DNA of 64,000 bases. Source: Lachnospiraceae bacterium (lineage in GTDB: Bacteria > Bacillota > Clostridia > Lachnospirales > Lachnospiraceae). The first letter of the stretch is position 1. Each line of letters begins with the position of its first letter. The stretch spans positions 1 to 64,000 of the forward strand of contig CAJTFL010000014.1 of assembly GCA_910575565.1 (NCBI GenBank). Direction: 5' to 3'. The translations under genes and the position numbers were made by a program. Below the pieces are notes generated by a model. The model was not told where the DNA came from and did no database searches. It saw nothing but the letters and a program-made list of their open reading frames with translations. Below are positions 16,924-25,690 of the stretch, one piece after another.

Positions 16924-17763
16924 ATGGCCGATTTTCTGATGAAACCCAAGATCGATTTCGCATTTAAAGAAATCATGATGGATGAATCTGCACGGATCGG
17001 GTTCCTATCCGCCATCCTAAAATTGAACCCCTCAGATATCCGTAAAACAAAAATATTAAACACAAACCTGGAAAAACTGCACAAAGACGAAAAACAGGGT
17101 ATACTTGACGTAAGGATCCTGATGAATAATCATACTGAAATTGATATCGAGATCCAGCTTTCCGCTTTGAATGTATGGGCTGATCGCGCTTTATTCTACC
17201 TGGCAAAAATGTATACGGAACAGATCCATTCCGGTGAAAACTATACGGTTTTTAAAAAATGTGTAAGCATCAGCATCTTGGATTTTGATCTGTTTAAACA
17301 CGTACCGGAATTCTATTCATGCTTCCACATCCGTGAAGATTCGCGTCATACCCTCTATACGGATAAAATGGAATTCCACGTCTTAGAACTTCCAAAACTC
17401 CCAAAGGAACTTAAAGAAGATAGCAACGATATCCTACTATGGGCTAAGTTTATCAACGCAGAACAGAAGGAGGAATTTGATATGTTAGCAGAGAAAAACC
17501 CATACATCAGCAGCGCTTACCAGCACCTGCAGGTTATCAGCCAGGATAAGAAAAAACGTATGGAGTACGAAGCCAGGGAGAAGGCCATCCGTGACTACAA
17601 CCAGGGAATCCTTGAGGCAGAAGCCCGCGGAGAGGCCCGTGGGGAGGCCCGCATAAATAAATTAATCACTTTACTTGTTAAAGACAAACGTTATGATGAC
17701 TTGGCGCGTTCCGCGAGCGATGCTGCTTTCCAGCAACAGTTAATGTCAGAATATGGAATTTGA
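16924..17763 (+). CDS. Rpn family recombination-promoting nuclease / PD-(D/E)XK putative transposase (279 aa)
   Basis: Matches the widespread Rpn/PDDEXK_2 family: MKPKIDFAFKEIM at the N-terminus, GILDVRILMNN and EIDIEIQLS (catalytic D and E-x-Q variant), then ALFYLAKMYTEQI, VSISILDF and a long Glu/Arg-rich end with EARGEARGEAR repeats. Characterised members (RpnA-E) are DNA endonucleases promoting RecA-independent recombination; some Rpn-like genes are phage-defence linked. The start follows GGAGG. Full length and apparently intact, among decayed neighbours. The internal GEARGEAR repeat near residue 240 is a known site of length variation in this family. Confidence 0.82.
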   Translation: MADFLMKPKIDFAFKEIMMDESARIGFLSAILKLNPSDIRKTKILNTNLEKLHKDEKQGILDVRILMNNHTEIDIEIQLSALNVWADRALFYLAKMYTEQIHSGENYTVFKKCVSISILDFDLFKHVPEFYSCFHIREDSRHTLYTDKMEFHVLELPKLPKELKEDSNDILLWAKFINAEQKEEFDMLAEKNPYISSAYQHLQVISQDKKKRMEYEAREKAIRDYNQGILEAEARGEARGEARINKLITLLVKDKRYDDLARSASDAAFQQQLMSEYGI

Positions 17764-17801
17764 AATCCTTTTTATTAAACAAAATCGATGGAGGTCTCCA
17801 T

Positions 17802-17990
17802 ATGGCAATACCGCGGAAAAACACTTATGCGATTGAGGATATTTATGCCCTTCCGGAAGGCCAACGCGCTGAATTAATTGACGGACAGATCTATAGCATG
17901 GCTCCGCCTAACCGGATCCATCAGAAACTGGTTTCCCAGTTTGACACGCTGCTGTGGAACTATATCCATGATAATTCCCTCCTGTCTCCA
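17802..17990 (+). pseudogene. Uma2-family endonuclease, N-terminal stump
   Basis: ATG behind GGAGGTCTCC. The first 55 residues are clearly Uma2 (DUF820)-like: YAIEDIYALPEGQRAELIDG, IYSMAPPNRIHQKLVSQF and WNYIHDN. The following catalytic part (the D-x-V strand and ExK-like core) is missing; the frame instead runs into DNA that is the antisense of the C-terminal end of the neighbouring minus-strand gene. It marks a junction where the Uma2 gene was cut, apparently by the arrival or rearrangement of the 18-45 kb locus. Confidence 0.75.
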
Positions 17991-18047
17991 CAGATTCCTT
18001 CGCCCAAATCATTTGCTGCTTATCCCATCCATCCCCTTTCCCATCCC

Positions 18048-18848
18048 CTAATCCACCCAAATCCCCCTCCAACCTCCCCCTCTCTTCTCCTTCTTTCCGC
18101 CACCACCCACTTCATCCACAATCCTGCACATCGCCCGATACATTTCCTTCCGGCTCATTCCCCCATCCTTTCTTCCTGCACCCCCATTTATCCCCGCACC
18201 CCCATTCACCCTGCGGGCAAGATAACGCTGGAGCATTCCCTGGGGCAATGCCCCCGCACAGTTCAGGCAAAAATACGCAAACTGGCAATCCTCCGCCGAT
18301 CCGCCCTCTCCGGACAATATGCTCTCCCCAAAGCAGCGAGTAATCACCGGATCGACTGACCAGCCGCCTAATCCGCCCCAATCAGATTCAAGCCGATTCA
18401 CCGTATCATATTCCGTTTCCAGATCCCTAAATCCCGTATACGCATCCCTAAGCCTGGCTCCCTCCCGCAAGTGGAAACGGCACAGCTCAAATTCATTTTC
18501 TTCCTTGCTATCCAGCATATCCAAAACAAACTCCATCTGATAGCAAATATAGTCCGCCGAGCTGGAATCCGTCATTACCCGCAGCTTCAAATACTGCATC
18601 CGGTTCATGGCCTCATAAGACACCTTCGTTTCCTCTGTCAGCAGGCAGATAAACCTCCCACACTTCACCAGCCCCGGAGCAACGGTCAACACCCCATCCT
18701 CTGCCCTTACATCACACCCCCGCAAAAATCCCTGTCCATATTCCTGATACTCTAACTGAATATGGGCAAAAGAATAGTCCCGCAGAGACCATAGCATCTC
18801 CTTTTTCAGAATCCGGTTTCCCTCAAATAATGGATATACGTTCCGCAT
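18048..18848 (-). CDS. Unassigned structural-type protein of the contractile injection locus (266 aa)
   Basis: Last gene of the long minus-strand train. The N-terminus reads VYPLFEGNRILKKEMLW, then FAHIQLEYQEYGQG, followed by beta-rich strands (VLTVAPGLVKCGRFICLL). Residues 25-140 have a clear paralogue in the C-terminal part of the protein encoded at 23599-24690. The layout (start motif with an E-G and W, then Y-G-x-G and repeated strands) recalls the shell domain of TssK-type baseplate adaptors or the base of phage fibre proteins, but this is weak. The last 40 residues are Gly/Arg/Lys-rich and abut the truncated Uma2 gene, so the natural C-terminus may have been altered. Ribosome site GGAAGTGG. 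Confidence 0.6.
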   Translation of the reverse strand: MRNVYPLFEGNRILKKEMLWSLRDYSFAHIQLEYQEYGQGFLRGCDVRAEDGVLTVAPGLVKCGRFICLLTEETKVSYEAMNRMQYLKLRVMTDSSSADYICYQMEFVLDMLDSKEENEFELCRFHLREGARLRDAYTGFRDLETEYDTVNRLESDWGGLGGWSVDPVITRCFGESILSGEGGSAEDCQFAYFCLNCAGALPQGMLQRYLARRVNGGAGINGGAGRKDGGMSRKEMYRAMCRIVDEVGGGGKKEKRGGGWRGIWVD

Positions 18849-18942
18849 TTTATTCCACTTCCTATCTTATCCGCCAACTCTTCATCCACGCCATCAACTA
18901 GTCTTTTTCACTCATCAATCAGCCTTTCTCGCCTATTAGCCA

Positions 18943-19090
18943 GCCCCTTTTGCTCACCTGCCACCCCTTCTCGCTCACCTGCACCCCTTCTCACTCACCT
19001 GCCACCCCTTCTCGCTCACCTGCGCCCCTTCTCACTCACCTGCACCCCTTCTCACTCACCCGCACCCCTTCTCGTTCACCAGTCACCCTT
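18943..19090. repeat. 20-21 bp minisatellite, about seven copies
   Basis: Tandem units of the form CCCCTTCTC(A/G)CTCACCTGC with one-base length variation, covering the gap between the 266-aa gene and the Hsp70-tail remnant. On the minus strand the units are GTGAG(T/C)GAGAAGGGG-rich. Mixed 20 and 21 bp periods and stops make coding use unlikely. The A+G/C+T strand asymmetry may favour slippage. Confidence 0.8.
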
Positions 19091-19092
19091 CA

Positions 19093-19260
19093 TCACTTTG
19101 TCCCATCAAAAAAGTTCCATACCCATCCTTCGTGCTCAAAACGAAACCGTTTTTCTTTCCCTACATACAGCTTCCGCTCCTTCCGATACACCGGGACGGC
19201 AACAAAATCCCATGCTTTCGGCTCTGCCCACACGAAAATTTTGCCGGCCCAGCCGCATTG
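19093..19260 (-). pseudogene. Remnant of an Hsp70-like protein C-terminus
   Basis: The minus-strand frame ending at TGA 19093-19095 reads KIFVWAEPKAWDF, PVYRKERKLYVGKE and HEGWVWNFFDGTK. This matches the last 50 residues of the Hsp70/actin-like protein at 35423-38041 (RFFVWARPMDWVF, PVYRKDGKLYLGKE, NDGWVQNFFDGLK) at most positions, including the stop position. Upstream the frame is closed at 19082 region-equivalent distance (stop near 19284), and the adjacent small gene reads into it in another frame. So a C-terminal scrap of a second copy, or a shared terminal domain, sits here. Confidence 0.7.
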
Positions 19261-19454
19261 CAGGCCCTTAACTGCCTGTACTCACCCGCAAGCGCCTCCA
19301 GGCAAAAAAGAAAGGCTTCCTCCATATCATCATTTTCCGCCTTACACCTTTCCAAGATCGTTTCCTCAACAGTTTTTAATTGCCCTCTTGCCAAAGAAAT
19401 CATATCCGCAAGAAATTTTTTTGTCATTTTATCTTCCATATTTTCATCTTCCAT
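19161..19454 (-). CDS. Small helical protein, C-terminus frameshifted (97 aa)
   Basis: Starts behind AGGAAAAT with a tandem MEDENMEDKM opening, then an amphipathic helical region (TKKFLADMISLARGQLKTVE and EAFLFCLEALAGEYRQLRA). From about residue 65 the frame overlaps, out of phase, the Hsp70-tail remnant, so the last 30 residues are probably not natural. The original gene may have been a fusion of this helical part with the tail, broken by a one-base indel near 19260, or a separate gene cut by recombination. Position between the 230-aa gene and the locus end suggests it belongs to the injection locus. Confidence 0.45.
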   Translation of the reverse strand: MEDENMEDKMTKKFLADMISLARGQLKTVEETILERCKAENDDMEEAFLFCLEALAGEYRQLRACNAAGPAKFSCGQSRKHGILLPSRCIGRSGSCM

Positions 19455-19504
19455 ATTTTCCTGTCAATCCTTATGGCAAACGGATGATTATCCGCCAAGA
19501 TTCC

Positions 19505-20197
19505 CTATAGCAGCACCATCTTGTCCAATACCATGGTTTCTTCCACGTCCATAATCCCGAAATGGTTCTCCCAAAACAAATACAATTCATCACTCACCGG
19601 CAAAAACATATCCTGTAAAAATTTCATCCGCTTCTGCTCCCTTTCATCCGGTTTCCTTCCCAGGTAGACCAACACCTGATGGATGGCCTCATTGCTTACG
19701 TATACCAGGGAGCCAGGATAGACAGCGCGCATAACCTCCCGAAATAAATAACGGGAATTTCCGCACTGGTATAATTTTAAAATCAACCGTAAAAGCTGGC
19801 GCAATTTCCCCTGCTCAAACTGGCAAACCGCCTGCTTTGCCTCTTTCCCCCATACGCCGTTTAGGAAGTCCTGCAGCAGGAAACGCAAGGCATATTCCTG
19901 TTTAGATAGGCCCTGGCGCAAATCCTGCCGCACCAGGCAGTGCATACAGCAGTCAAAAAATATTTCCCTGGTCTGTCCATACCCTTCCAGGTTAATGTCA
20001 AACATCTGGGAAAACTCCCTGGAAAACCGATACAGCGGATTAATCTCCACATTTTTCTCACCTACCCCTTGGCCATTGACCATTTCCTGTACAATTTCCA
20101 TATAAGGGCTACCATTTCCCACAGGGACATAGCGGATTTCCTCCCTGGGAATCCCTAACTGATCCGCCGCCAATACCGCTTCCCATGCATAATTCAC
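19505..20197 (-). CDS. Unassigned protein, candidate baseplate component (230 aa)
   Basis: The likely start is GTG at 20197, whose GTGA overlaps the stop of the upstream gene, with GGGGGTGAT as ribosome site; this implies translational coupling. The protein is mostly helical: DQLGIPREEIRYVPVGNG near the N-terminus, an NPLYRFSREFSQMFDINLEG segment, then several Leu/Gln-rich helices and a closing FWENHFGIMDVEE. No catalytic motif or membrane segment. I do not recognise the family; in type VI and eCIS loci two adjacent, coupled genes of similar sizes encode TssF/TssG- or gp6/gp53-like wedge proteins, so that role is considered for this gene and the next one upstream. Confidence 0.55.
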   Translation of the reverse strand: MNYAWEAVLAADQLGIPREEIRYVPVGNGSPYMEIVQEMVNGQGVGEKNVEINPLYRFSREFSQMFDINLEGYGQTREIFFDCCMHCLVRQDLRQGLSKQEYALRFLLQDFLNGVWGKEAKQAVCQFEQGKLRQLLRLILKLYQCGNSRYLFREVMRAVYPGSLVYVSNEAIHQVLVYLGRKPDEREQKRMKFLQDMFLPVSDELYLFWENHFGIMDVEETMVLDKMVLL

Positions 20198-21591
20198 CGG
20201 ATCACCCCCACGCAGCAATACTCGCTAATCTCTAACTGAAGCTGGGAAACCACGAAGCGCACCATGCTGTCATTTAAGTAATGCCCCGGCTGTTTTTCCC
20301 TAAATATCAGGAATAGCACCCTGCGGCTTTCCATGGGAAATACTTCATCCTGCACAAACCAATTCATCCCCTCCGCCTTAGGGATATCCCCTCTTTTTTC
20401 TCTTATTTCGTAGTCCTCCACCTCAATAAATTCCCGGATATCCAATTCCATAATCCGCCGAAATAAATCCATTTTCGTCATTAAGCGCGCGCCTCTTTTC
20501 TCCGAATAGCGCCGGATAAAGGAATCCCTTTTGTGGTTTGTCAGCAGCGGGGCATCATATCCTATGGAACGGATCGTCTGTGCCTGCACAAGATGGAGGA
20601 TTTCCCAATCCTGAAAAATCTCTTTTTGGGATTTAACGATAATCCTGCCTTCCTCATGCCGGATTTCCAGGATATCCTCGTTAGGGCAAACCAAATACCC
20701 ATCATCCAAAACTTTATCCTTTAGGGAAAACTCATGCTCGTAATAAATCCCATCTGTGCAGGGCATCATAAATTCTGTGCTGCTAAAGGGCAAATATTCC
20801 ATGTTCCATAAAGGCATCATCCCCCGGCGCACATATCGCCCGTATTCTCCGTACTGGATTTTTATCTCTTTTAACCGATTTTTCGTTAGATCGTCTTTTT
20901 CCTTTTGTCTTTTATCCCCTGACCTTTTAATATCTGCCGGGTTTTCAACAGACGGCTGCACGAAAACATCATAAAATTTATCCAGATACCCGGTATTTAC
21001 CGTCTGCCACAATATGCCATTATGCAAAAAGACCTGATACAGCCGCTCCACTGCATCCCGATAGCGTTCTGCACGCCGGAAGGTAAATACCGCCTTTTCC
21101 TGCCCGATTGTGCCGGGAAAGGTTTTTATTTCCTCAAACCTTTTCTGCTCCTCTCCGCTCGCTTCCAGGAAAATGGTTTCCACAAACCTTCCCTTTTCAT
21201 CGGACAGCCCTTCTGCTAATTTTTCCGGTTCCACATCCGCCGCCGCTACAGGAAATAAGGTTCCGTTGATGGGATCGTAATCCTCCCAGCGTACCACGGC
21301 CATAACCGACTCATATTGGTTTGCCGCTATTTCCACTTCGTCCAAGATACGTCGCTCCAACCGCTTATATTTTTCCTCCATGCAGCATGATATTTTCCCC
21401 AAACCCTGGAGCAAGACTTCCTTGGCAAACCGCCGCTCATCTAAATCATCAATTTCCCTAAGCCGTTTCTGGATATACTGTTCCACATCAAATGGATACT
21501 CCTGAACTGCTAACCTGCTATGTCCATCCCCATTTTCCATACCATTTTCCATGCCGTTTTCCTGCCTTTTTCCTGCCCTTTTCCATGACAT
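20194..21591 (-). CDS. Unassigned protein, candidate baseplate wedge component (465 aa)
   Basis: Starts behind GAAGGAAA. A low-complexity opening (ENGMENGMENGDG) is followed by a helical first half (EYPFDVEQYIQKRLREIDDL onward), a central basic segment and a beta-rich second half with GIYYEHEFSLKDKVLDDGYL and a closing REKQPGHYLNDSMVRF and LQLEISEYCCVGVIR. Its stop overlaps the start of the 230-aa gene. No enzymatic motif is visible. The family is unknown to me; coupling with the next gene and location at the end of a sheath/tube/spike locus suggest a structural role. Could also be a dedicated chaperone or cargo-loading protein. Confidence 0.55.
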   Translation of the reverse strand: MSWKRAGKRQENGMENGMENGDGHSRLAVQEYPFDVEQYIQKRLREIDDLDERRFAKEVLLQGLGKISCCMEEKYKRLERRILDEVEIAANQYESVMAVVRWEDYDPINGTLFPVAAADVEPEKLAEGLSDEKGRFVETIFLEASGEEQKRFEEIKTFPGTIGQEKAVFTFRRAERYRDAVERLYQVFLHNGILWQTVNTGYLDKFYDVFVQPSVENPADIKRSGDKRQKEKDDLTKNRLKEIKIQYGEYGRYVRRGMMPLWNMEYLPFSSTEFMMPCTDGIYYEHEFSLKDKVLDDGYLVCPNEDILEIRHEEGRIIVKSQKEIFQDWEILHLVQAQTIRSIGYDAPLLTNHKRDSFIRRYSEKRGARLMTKMDLFRRIMELDIREFIEVEDYEIREKRGDIPKAEGMNWFVQDEVFPMESRRVLFLIFREKQPGHYLNDSMVRFVVSQLQLEISEYCCVGVIR

Positions 21592-21671
21592 TTTCCTTCT
21601 TAAGTGATGCAGACCTTAGATGTAAGTTATTTCAGCCTTTCCGCCATTTTCACTGAAACCCCGGCTCTTTT

Positions 21672-23615
21672 TCACTGAAACCCCGGCCCTAGCTCCACGG
21701 GAGCGCCAGAGCTGGTTTCCGGCAAATCCTCCGCTTCCGCCCGGGATGCCGGGCTCCCTTCTCCTTCTTCTGTCCACTTTCCTAAAACAGGATTTTCTCT
21801 CCCATCATCCGCCTGCCCGCCCAAGTCCGTCTCCTGTATCGCTTCCAAGGCCTTTTCTTCCGCTTCCTGCTGGATACCGATTTCCAGCAGCTCCAAAAGC
21901 CCCTCTATCTCCAGTACCTTTTCATCCTTCTTTAGGCCTTTGTAAATATTCTTGGCAAACAAATACTGCTTTTTCGCTTCCAGCAGATCGCCCATATCCT
22001 CCTGGACTTTCGCCGCCAGCATATACCCTTCCGCCTTCTGTTCCTTTTCAAGATTTTCTCCGGACTTCCGGCTGCAGGAAGCAATTTTGTCCCGGATCAG
22101 CTGTGCGTGAGCCTCATCCCCCAGCTCCTGGTATTTCTCTAAGGCCATGGCGTAATACGTACCGGCGCTATCATAATCTTCCTCCCCGAAGGCCTTGTCC
22201 CCATCCGCCGAAAGCTTGGCCGCCCCCGTTTCATTGGCCGCCTTGGCCTTTGCCTCCTGTGTATCGGCCTCTTCCGCCTTGTTCCGGCTCTCATATAGCG
22301 CATCCAAGGCGTCCAGGGCGTCCTGCCTGCCTTCCTGGAAACAGATTTTGGTGGCCAGGCTCTTTGCCTGCAAATACTTTTCCTCAGCCCGGTCATACTC
22401 CCCCTGGGCGGCCAGCGCGTCCCCCAACTGCATATCGTCAAATACTTCCAGGTAATCCGTGATCACGGTAAGCCTTTGGGCAATGTATTCATCCGCAACC
22501 CAATCCGCGTACCGCGAACGCTCCCTGGCAGCCGCATATGCCCCCTGAGCCTCCTTATACTCCCCGGAGGCAAAGATATCATCCGCCCCCTTTACCGCTT
22601 CGATTAATTTCTGGTAATTTCCAATATCTCGGGTTTCTTTTTTCCGCCTCAGTTTTTGCGCCAAGGCCAGGGCTTTTTCGCACTCTTCGCCCGCCCGGAC
22701 AAAATTACCGTCCTGGATATATTCTATCGTCCGGATATACCGCGATTCCATTTCGTCCCTGTCCGCCCTGCGCTTATATGCCCAAATCCCAGCCAGCAGG
22801 CTAAGGGTAAAAACCGTCCCAGCAAGGGCTGCGCTGGCCGTGATGATCCTTTTTAACCTGCGCTTCCGGTTAGGATCCTGAAACACCTTGTCAATAAAAA
22901 CGGCGGCAAAGGTATAATTTTCCAGCTTGTCCGGCTGCTTGGAAAGAAGAAGATCCTCGATCAAATCCAGGCTTTCCTGAGGCTCGTCCTTCGCCTCTGA
23001 AAGCACATCATCCAATTCGCCAGCGTCTATGTTTTCCCAAATCCCCCGGGTATACAGCGCCAAAACATCCCCGTCAGCCAGCTTGATCTTCGATGAAACC
23101 CGCGGATGGAACCCTCTTCCCTGGCCCAGGTAAGCGTATAAATTATTCCGCTCTTCGTGCCGCGCAAGCACATCCTCCGGCAGCTCCTTTTCCCTGGCCA
23201 TGTCCGTTCCCATAGACGTATCCTGGGTTTTCACTTTTACCGCCCCATCCCGGTACAGCCTTAACCTGGTATTGCCGGCATACCCGTAACGGATGCTGGC
23301 ATAATCCGTGATCACTGCCGTAACGGAAGCCTTCAGCCGTTCCCTGCCATCCGCCCCCGCCAAAGCAGCATTTGCTTTTTTTAAGTAAGAGCCGACCGCT
23401 TCCCGTTTCATGGACGGATGCTCCTGGAAGGCCAGTATAATGGTTTGGACGGCAAGCCTGGCGCTCTTTGCATCGGGAAGATCGTTTAACCCATCCGCAA
23501 TGACGTAACACCCGTATTTTTCCAACTCCACAAAAGCAAAATAATCGTTGTTTCCCAGCTCAGAACCGGGCTCCGAGATGAACTTCGTTTTAAATGTACT
23601 ATTTTGCTTCCTCAT
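21672..23615 (-). CDS. Degenerate PP2C-like domain, transmembrane segment and TPR-like repeats (647 aa)
   Basis: Residues 1-245 follow the PP2C fold: GNNDYFAF, VIADGL, GYAGNTRLRLYRDG, DGDVLALYTRG and ENYTFAAVFI. Compared with active phosphatases, the SDG metal-binding site is TRG and the final D-N is E-N, so catalysis is probably lost. A membrane helix follows (about 265-285), then 330 residues of TPR-like helical repeats (GEYDRAEEKYLQAKSLA, EEDYDSAGTYYAMALEKY) and a disordered acidic tail. By topology the repeats should lie outside the cytoplasm. It overlaps the preceding gene by 17 bp (GGAGGAGAT ribosome site). A membrane-anchored scaffold sensing phosphorylated partners is a reasonable guess. 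Confidence 0.72.
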   Translation of the reverse strand: MRKQNSTFKTKFISEPGSELGNNDYFAFVELEKYGCYVIADGLNDLPDAKSARLAVQTIILAFQEHPSMKREAVGSYLKKANAALAGADGRERLKASVTAVITDYASIRYGYAGNTRLRLYRDGAVKVKTQDTSMGTDMAREKELPEDVLARHEERNNLYAYLGQGRGFHPRVSSKIKLADGDVLALYTRGIWENIDAGELDDVLSEAKDEPQESLDLIEDLLLSKQPDKLENYTFAAVFIDKVFQDPNRKRRLKRIITASAALAGTVFTLSLLAGIWAYKRRADRDEMESRYIRTIEYIQDGNFVRAGEECEKALALAQKLRRKKETRDIGNYQKLIEAVKGADDIFASGEYKEAQGAYAAARERSRYADWVADEYIAQRLTVITDYLEVFDDMQLGDALAAQGEYDRAEEKYLQAKSLATKICFQEGRQDALDALDALYESRNKAEEADTQEAKAKAANETGAAKLSADGDKAFGEEDYDSAGTYYAMALEKYQELGDEAHAQLIRDKIASCSRKSGENLEKEQKAEGYMLAAKVQEDMGDLLEAKKQYLFAKNIYKGLKKDEKVLEIEGLLELLEIGIQQEAEEKALEAIQETDLGGQADDGRENPVLGKWTEEGEGSPASRAEAEDLPETSSGAPVELGPGFQ

Positions 23616-24690
23616 CGGTTATCTCCTCCGGATTTGACATCACTAATTTTCTCACCAGCTGGTTTACCTTGGCAAAATATTTCAGTTCTTTTTTCCCCTT
23701 TAGATCCAGTAACAATTGAATTTGATAAGCAATATAATCTTGTGATCTCCTATCGACTTCAATTTTCAGTTTCAAATATTGTGTCTGATCTACCGACCCA
23801 TATTCAATCCGCTGCTCTTCTACCATCAAACAAATAAACCCACCATATTTGATCATGCCTGGTTCCACCACTAGTTCGTTCCCCTGCACTTGTATCTGAT
23901 ATCCCTGGATAATCCCTTGGCCATACTCCTGATATTCCAACTGAATATGTGAGAAAGAAAATTGTGTTTCATCTCCCCCTGTAAATATAGGTGTCTGTCC
24001 ATGGGCAAACACGGATAAATATTTGATTTTTGTTTTTTCTCTAAGGGTTCCCGAACCATCCTGGGCTTTCGTATTAATATAATGAATAAACCCTTTCCTA
24101 TTTTCAATAAACTGCATTTTTATTCCTAAATTCTCGGCTGTTTTAGAAAAGCGCTCTCTGTCATGGTCATCAGGAATATATACATAATCATGTACAAATA
24201 CGAGCCAGGTAATGTTCGCAGGATCCACTCCCTCAATCATCAAATTGTCAATATCATGTAACGCGGTTTCTATAAATTGATATTTAAAACCTTTAATTTG
24301 CAGGCCAGAAACTACAATCCATTCTTTCTCTTCTACCTGGGCGGAACCCATGTGAGCTGCCCCGGTAGTTACCTTATTGAGTGCTACGTTTGTCTTCACG
24401 AAATACCCGCCATTTTCTCCCGTTTCAATCGCTATCCTGCCAACTTGAGCAGAGCTATTTAAAAACCTGAGATCTGTTTTTGTCCGGATCATACTATCGC
24501 TTTTTACCCGAACCACTTGCGGTTGGGATGCCAATATCGACTGATATATTTGGCTCTGAAAACCAGCTTTAAAATACGCCCTTCCCTTTTTCTCTTCTTT
24601 TACCGAAATTTCTGTGCTATTTGCTTTGATTTTTATTGCCTTTCCATTAAAATTAAGATTATCCGACAAGCTAAAATACGTTTTTCCCAT
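23599..24690 (-). CDS. Chimeric effector-like protein: clan CD-like N-terminal part joined to a 266-aa-protein-like domain (363 aa)
   Basis: Residues 1-245 are nearly identical to the first 245 of the protein encoded at 31729-33141, including the hydrophobic strand ending FAHG at residue 231. At about residue 246 similarity ends, and the rest (FSHIQLEYQEYGQG onward, VVEPGMIKYGGFICLM, QYLKLKIEVDRRSQDYIAY) matches residues 25-140 of the protein at 18048-18848. The catalytic Cys of the full-length homologue is therefore absent. The junction falls at a shared SF(A/S)-(H/Y) codon run, consistent with homologous or microhomology recombination. It is preceded by a copy of the membrane-anchored partner gene, as in the intact module. 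Confidence 0.8.
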   Translation of the reverse strand: MGKTYFSLSDNLNFNGKAIKIKANSTEISVKEEKKGRAYFKAGFQSQIYQSILASQPQVVRVKSDSMIRTKTDLRFLNSSAQVGRIAIETGENGGYFVKTNVALNKVTTGAAHMGSAQVEEKEWIVVSGLQIKGFKYQFIETALHDIDNLMIEGVDPANITWLVFVHDYVYIPDDHDRERFSKTAENLGIKMQFIENRKGFIHYINTKAQDGSGTLREKTKIKYLSVFAHGQTPIFTGGDETQFSFSHIQLEYQEYGQGIIQGYQIQVQGNELVVEPGMIKYGGFICLMVEEQRIEYGSVDQTQYLKLKIEVDRRSQDYIAYQIQLLLDLKGKKELKYFAKVNQLVRKLVMSNPEEITDEEAK

Positions 24691-25690
24691 GGACGGTTTC
24701 CCTCCTGCTCATAATGCGTAACACACAATTTTTATCCGCATCTCATCGATAACTCTTATAGATCCCGGCTTCTATATCAGACCGGCTAAATCCATATCTT
24801 TCGCTAATCCAATATCCAGAATCATTTTTTATATAAAAAGGTGTATCTATCCACCATTTATAGATCTCCAACCGTCCAATGCCATCTTCACTATCCCTTA
24901 AATCGCCTTTAACCATAAAAAAATTAGTGCACTTTTGGTCATCATATTCCGCTGCCAAAACATCCACATTTAGAAGATACTCCGGGGAATTGCCTTCAAT
25001 ATATATTTTTTCTTCTGCATAGCCATCCTCAAAATAACGTATCTTGCCGCTGTTATCTTTTACCGAATCCGCCTCATCATATACCAAAAACCATTCTCGT
25101 TCACTCCCGTTCCACCTGGGATGAATTTTATAGAATCCGTCCTGTTTTAAATAGTAATCCAGTGTTCTTTCCCAAGTCAAATCGTAAGCATCTGTCGGAT
25201 AGTAATCCCCCTGTTCCACGTCATATGTATCTAAATAATTTCTTGGATAAAACAAACGCTGTTCCTGCCGGTAATCTTCCGGTCCGTAATCACGTTTTAT
25301 TGGCGCTATCAAATACCATTCCTCTACGATAAAGACCAACTTCTTATACTCTTTAAGATAGTCCGTCAATTCATCATGGACATATCCCTTAACCAGAAAA
25401 CTGTTGCGCTCCCGCCCCATAAATATTTGTGACAGTTCATTATCCGGGCGTTTTCCCATCAGAAATATTGATTTTTTTTCTGTCCCATCCCGATAATACC
25501 ATCTGGAAAAATCAAATTCGTCCTCGTCAGAATCTGTAATCCTGACAATGTAACATTCCTTTTCTTTTACCATCCCCCTGGCCATATCCATGGAAATTGC
25601 CGGCAATACTACCTCTTTCGGCTGAAAAATATTTATTTTTTTGACTAAGGACATAGTGATAACGATGATTATAAACCATCCCTCCAATAT
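23950..25690 (-). repeat. Copy A of a duplicated partner/effector module
   Basis: About 1.74 kb that repeats, in the same orientation and at very high identity, at 32404-34160. It spans the anchored-protein gene and the first two thirds of the effector gene. The nucleotide similarity stops sharply at the effector breakpoint near 23950. Confidence 0.85.

Noticed and set aside
18950-19554. Plus-strand frames reading through the C+T-rich minisatellite
   Set aside because: Composition follows the repeat; minus-strand genes and a recognisable Hsp70-tail remnant occupy the same DNA.
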